This document shows, piece after piece, positions 50,064 through 51,669 of a stretch of DNA of 51,669 bases (positions are counted from its first letter, which is position 1; each line of letters opens with the position of its first letter). Source of the stretch: Ruminiclostridium sufflavum DSM 19573 (GTDB lineage: Bacteria; Bacillota; Clostridia; Acetivibrionales; DSM-1351); NCBI RefSeq assembly GCF_003208175.1, contig NZ_QKMR01000016.1:1130-52798 (forward strand), written 5' to 3'. The notes below the pieces were generated by a model. It searched no databases. It worked only from the letters and a program-made list of their open reading frames with translations, and had not been told where the DNA came from. The translations under genes were made by a program, and so were the position numbers.

Positions 50064-51218
50064 ATATATCTTGATAATGCAGCAACTTCATTTCCAAAGC
50101 CCGAGAGGGTATATGAGGAAATGGACCGATGCTTGAGAACATACTGTTCAAATCCGGGAAGAGGCAGTCACTCAATGTCTGTTCAAAGCGCAATGGCAGT
50201 TACAGAAACCCGTGAGCATATCGCAAGGCTTCTTAATGTTAAGGATTTCTTAAATATATGTTTTACAAAGAATGCAACAGAGGCATTGAATCTTGCAATA
50301 AATGGATGCCTTTCGGAAGGTGACCATGTAATTACAACTTGTATGGAGCACAATTCCGTATTAAGACCGCTTAAGATGCTGCAAAAATATAATGGAATAA
50401 AAACTACGGTAATCAGCGGAGATGAACTGGGACGAATTGATCCGTTCCAGATAAGAAAAAGTATAAATAAAAAAACACGTTTGATTGCTTGTACATTATC
50501 ATCTAATGTAAACGGAATTATTATGCCTGTCAGGGAAATAGGGGAAATTGCCAGAGATAACGGAATTTTGTTTCTTATTGATGCGTCACAGGGACTGGGC
50601 TGCATAAAAGTAGATTTGAACGAAATATATTCCAGCATGGTTGCCTTTCCCGGACATAAAGGACTTCTGGGCCCTCAGGGAACGGGCGGTCTTTATGTAG
50701 ACCCCGATATCAGATTGAAGCCGCTAATGAGCGGCGGAACCGGCAGTAAATCAGGTATTTTGTACCAGCCGGATATTATGCCTGATATCTATGAGAGCGG
50801 AACCTTAAACACCCCAGGAATAGTGGGCCTGCGAGCAGGACTTGATTTCATTGAGCATACTGGAATAGAGGCTATTAAAGCTAAAAAGGATATGCTTACA
50901 AACAGATTGCAAAGCGGAATAAGCCAAAATAGACTTATAAGGCTTTACAGTCCGGAAAAAGCCTCGGAAAATTCAGGAATAGTTGCTTTTAATGTTAAAG
51001 GCACAGATTCATCGGAAATATGCGAATCCCTTGATAAAGCTTATACGATAGAATGCAGGGCAGGACTTCATTGTGCGCCGCTGGCCCATAATCACTTCAA
51101 AACAAAAAATTCAGGTATTGTCAGATTGAGCGTAGGTTATTTTAATTCAATAAATGACATTGACAGGACAGTAACAGCGGTAAACAAAATTGCATATGAG
51201 CTGAATAACGGCAAATAA
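50061..51218 (+). CDS. Cysteine desulfurase-like class V aminotransferase
   Basis: A PLP enzyme of 385 residues that probably takes sulfur from cysteine. It starts MIYLDNAATSFPKPERVYEEM. The PLP histidine is in TTCMEHNSVLRPL, the aspartate in LFLIDASQGLG, the PLP lysine Lys200 in AFPGHKGLLGPQG, and the catalytic cysteine Cys338 in CRAGLHCAPLAH. It belongs to the SufS/CsdA-like side group common in Clostridia and without a scaffold gene nearby. The frame extends to 50034, but that part is repeat (MPVLGVGVN); the ATG at 50061 is the start. Confidence 0.92.
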   Translation: MIYLDNAATSFPKPERVYEEMDRCLRTYCSNPGRGSHSMSVQSAMAVTETREHIARLLNVKDFLNICFTKNATEALNLAINGCLSEGDHVITTCMEHNSVLRPLKMLQKYNGIKTTVISGDELGRIDPFQIRKSINKKTRLIACTLSSNVNGIIMPVREIGEIARDNGILFLIDASQGLGCIKVDLNEIYSSMVAFPGHKGLLGPQGTGGLYVDPDIRLKPLMSGGTGSKSGILYQPDIMPDIYESGTLNTPGIVGLRAGLDFIEHTGIEAIKAKKDMLTNRLQSGISQNRLIRLYSPEKASENSGIVAFNVKGTDSSEICESLDKAYTIECRAGLHCAPLAHNHFKTKNSGIVRLSVGYFNSINDIDRTVTAVNKIAYELNNGK

Positions 51219-51424
51219 TAATTATATTATCTGCGTATTTCGTTTATATAGGGTAAGCTTTAAAATATAAAAGGATTTATATGAGAATTGTGGATGCAAG
51301 GCTTACAAATATTAATGAAATTGATTTAATAATTAAAAAAATTAATAAATAATTAAAAAATATTAAATAATATATAGACAGAATGTACTGCCGGGTGTAT
51401 AATTTACCTATAATAAGTTTTGTA

Positions 51425-51669
51425 GTGAATTAGCTTAAAAAGCTTGAAAAAATAAGTTTGTACCAACATAGTGCATTTTCAAGCTGAGAAAACCCACAAG
51501 TGGCTTTTCTATATCAAGTGAAGGCATCTGTGAAAAAACTAGTGTACCGCCGCAAAGCTTACCAAATTTTAATGCCAAACCGGGCGTGGAGGTTAGCTTG
51601 AAGTAATCAAGAAGCGATTGCAAAACAAGATAGCGTACCGCCACGAAGCTTTACCAAATTTTAATGCCC
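51425..51669 (+). repeat. Dispersed start-codon repeats, copies H and I, in tandem and cut by the window edge
   Basis: Copy H has the module AAGTTTGTACCAACATAGTG (51453-51472), then TGTACCGCCGCAAAGC, TTACCAAATTTTAATGCC and CCGGGCGTGGAGGTTAGCTTG. Copy I follows directly: AGCGTACCGCCACGAAGC, TTTACCAAATTTTAATGCCC, and then the window ends. The second SD would lie just outside. The rest of 51219-51424 is AT-rich and holds no gene I can support. Confidence 0.85.

Noticed and set aside
1-51669. CRISPR arrays, tRNA or rRNA genes
   Set aside because: No regularly spaced short repeats, no cloverleaf with the T-loop GTTCRANNC, and no rRNA sequence were seen; the dispersed repeats are not regularly spaced.

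Overview
The window looks like a chromosomal segment of a mesophilic, spore-forming, cellulolytic Clostridia species, most likely of the Ruminiclostridium (Clostridium cellulolyticum / papyrosolvens) group. The reasons are the low GC content, a near-complete set of endospore genes (spoIIIAA-AH, spoIVB, spo0A, spoVM, ylbJ), a type I dockerin on a secreted esterase (a cellulosome hallmark), an OLE RNA with its partner gene oapA, and frequent TTG/GTG starts. The species assignment is inference; the gene content is read from the sequence.

Layout. (1) 1-1820: a probably metal-regulated cluster (DUF2325, DUF3793, flavodoxin) behind a perfect palindrome, closed by a terminator. (2) 1821-3397: an IS110-family element whose left non-coding end folds like a bridge RNA and carries short matches to its own flanks. 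(3) 3521-9371: the complete spoIIIA operon for the mother-cell/forespore channel. (4) 9523-23270: the classic Firmicutes run asp23-amaP-DUF2273-nusB-xseA-xseB-ispA-[OLE RNA]-oapA-dxs-tlyA-nadK-argR-recN-spoIVB. (5) 23421-28837: spo0A, then an OmpR-type regulator, a sensor kinase and a membrane HtrA-like protease. (6) 29015-36793: an HD-GYP protein, glycogen synthase, endonuclease III, an FtsA-like ATPase with a large C-terminal extension, and a GGDEF diguanylate cyclase. (7) 36783-48372: an unknown membrane-anchored protein, a tiny spoVM gene of 23 codons, rpmB, a dockerin-bearing SGNH esterase, a chemoreceptor, then recG-rsmD-coaD-coiled-coil gene-ylbJ. (8) 48584-51218: ilvE and a cysteine-desulfurase-like gene.

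The genes fit together as a sporulation and housekeeping core. Spo0A starts sporulation, SpoIIIA proteins build the channel, SpoIVB signals from forespore to mother cell, SpoVM marks the forespore surface for coat assembly, and YlbJ is a late membrane protein. IspA and Dxs serve isoprenoid synthesis and flank the OLE RNA/OapA pair. Cyclic-di-GMP enzymes of opposite activity (GGDEF, HD-GYP) and a chemoreceptor are interspersed.

The most unusual feature is a family of dispersed repeats. Each copy ends in a Shine-Dalgarno sequence placed exactly on the start codon of the next gene (spoIIIAC, nadK, htrA-like, ftsA-like, spoVM, the cysteine desulfurase gene and a small ORF at the left edge). Better-preserved copies also contain an anti-SD strand and a small upstream ORF that overlaps the downstream start as ATGA. 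At the right edge two copies lie in tandem. A second dispersed motif around ACGATAAAATA occurs in several other gaps. No tRNA, rRNA or CRISPR array was seen.
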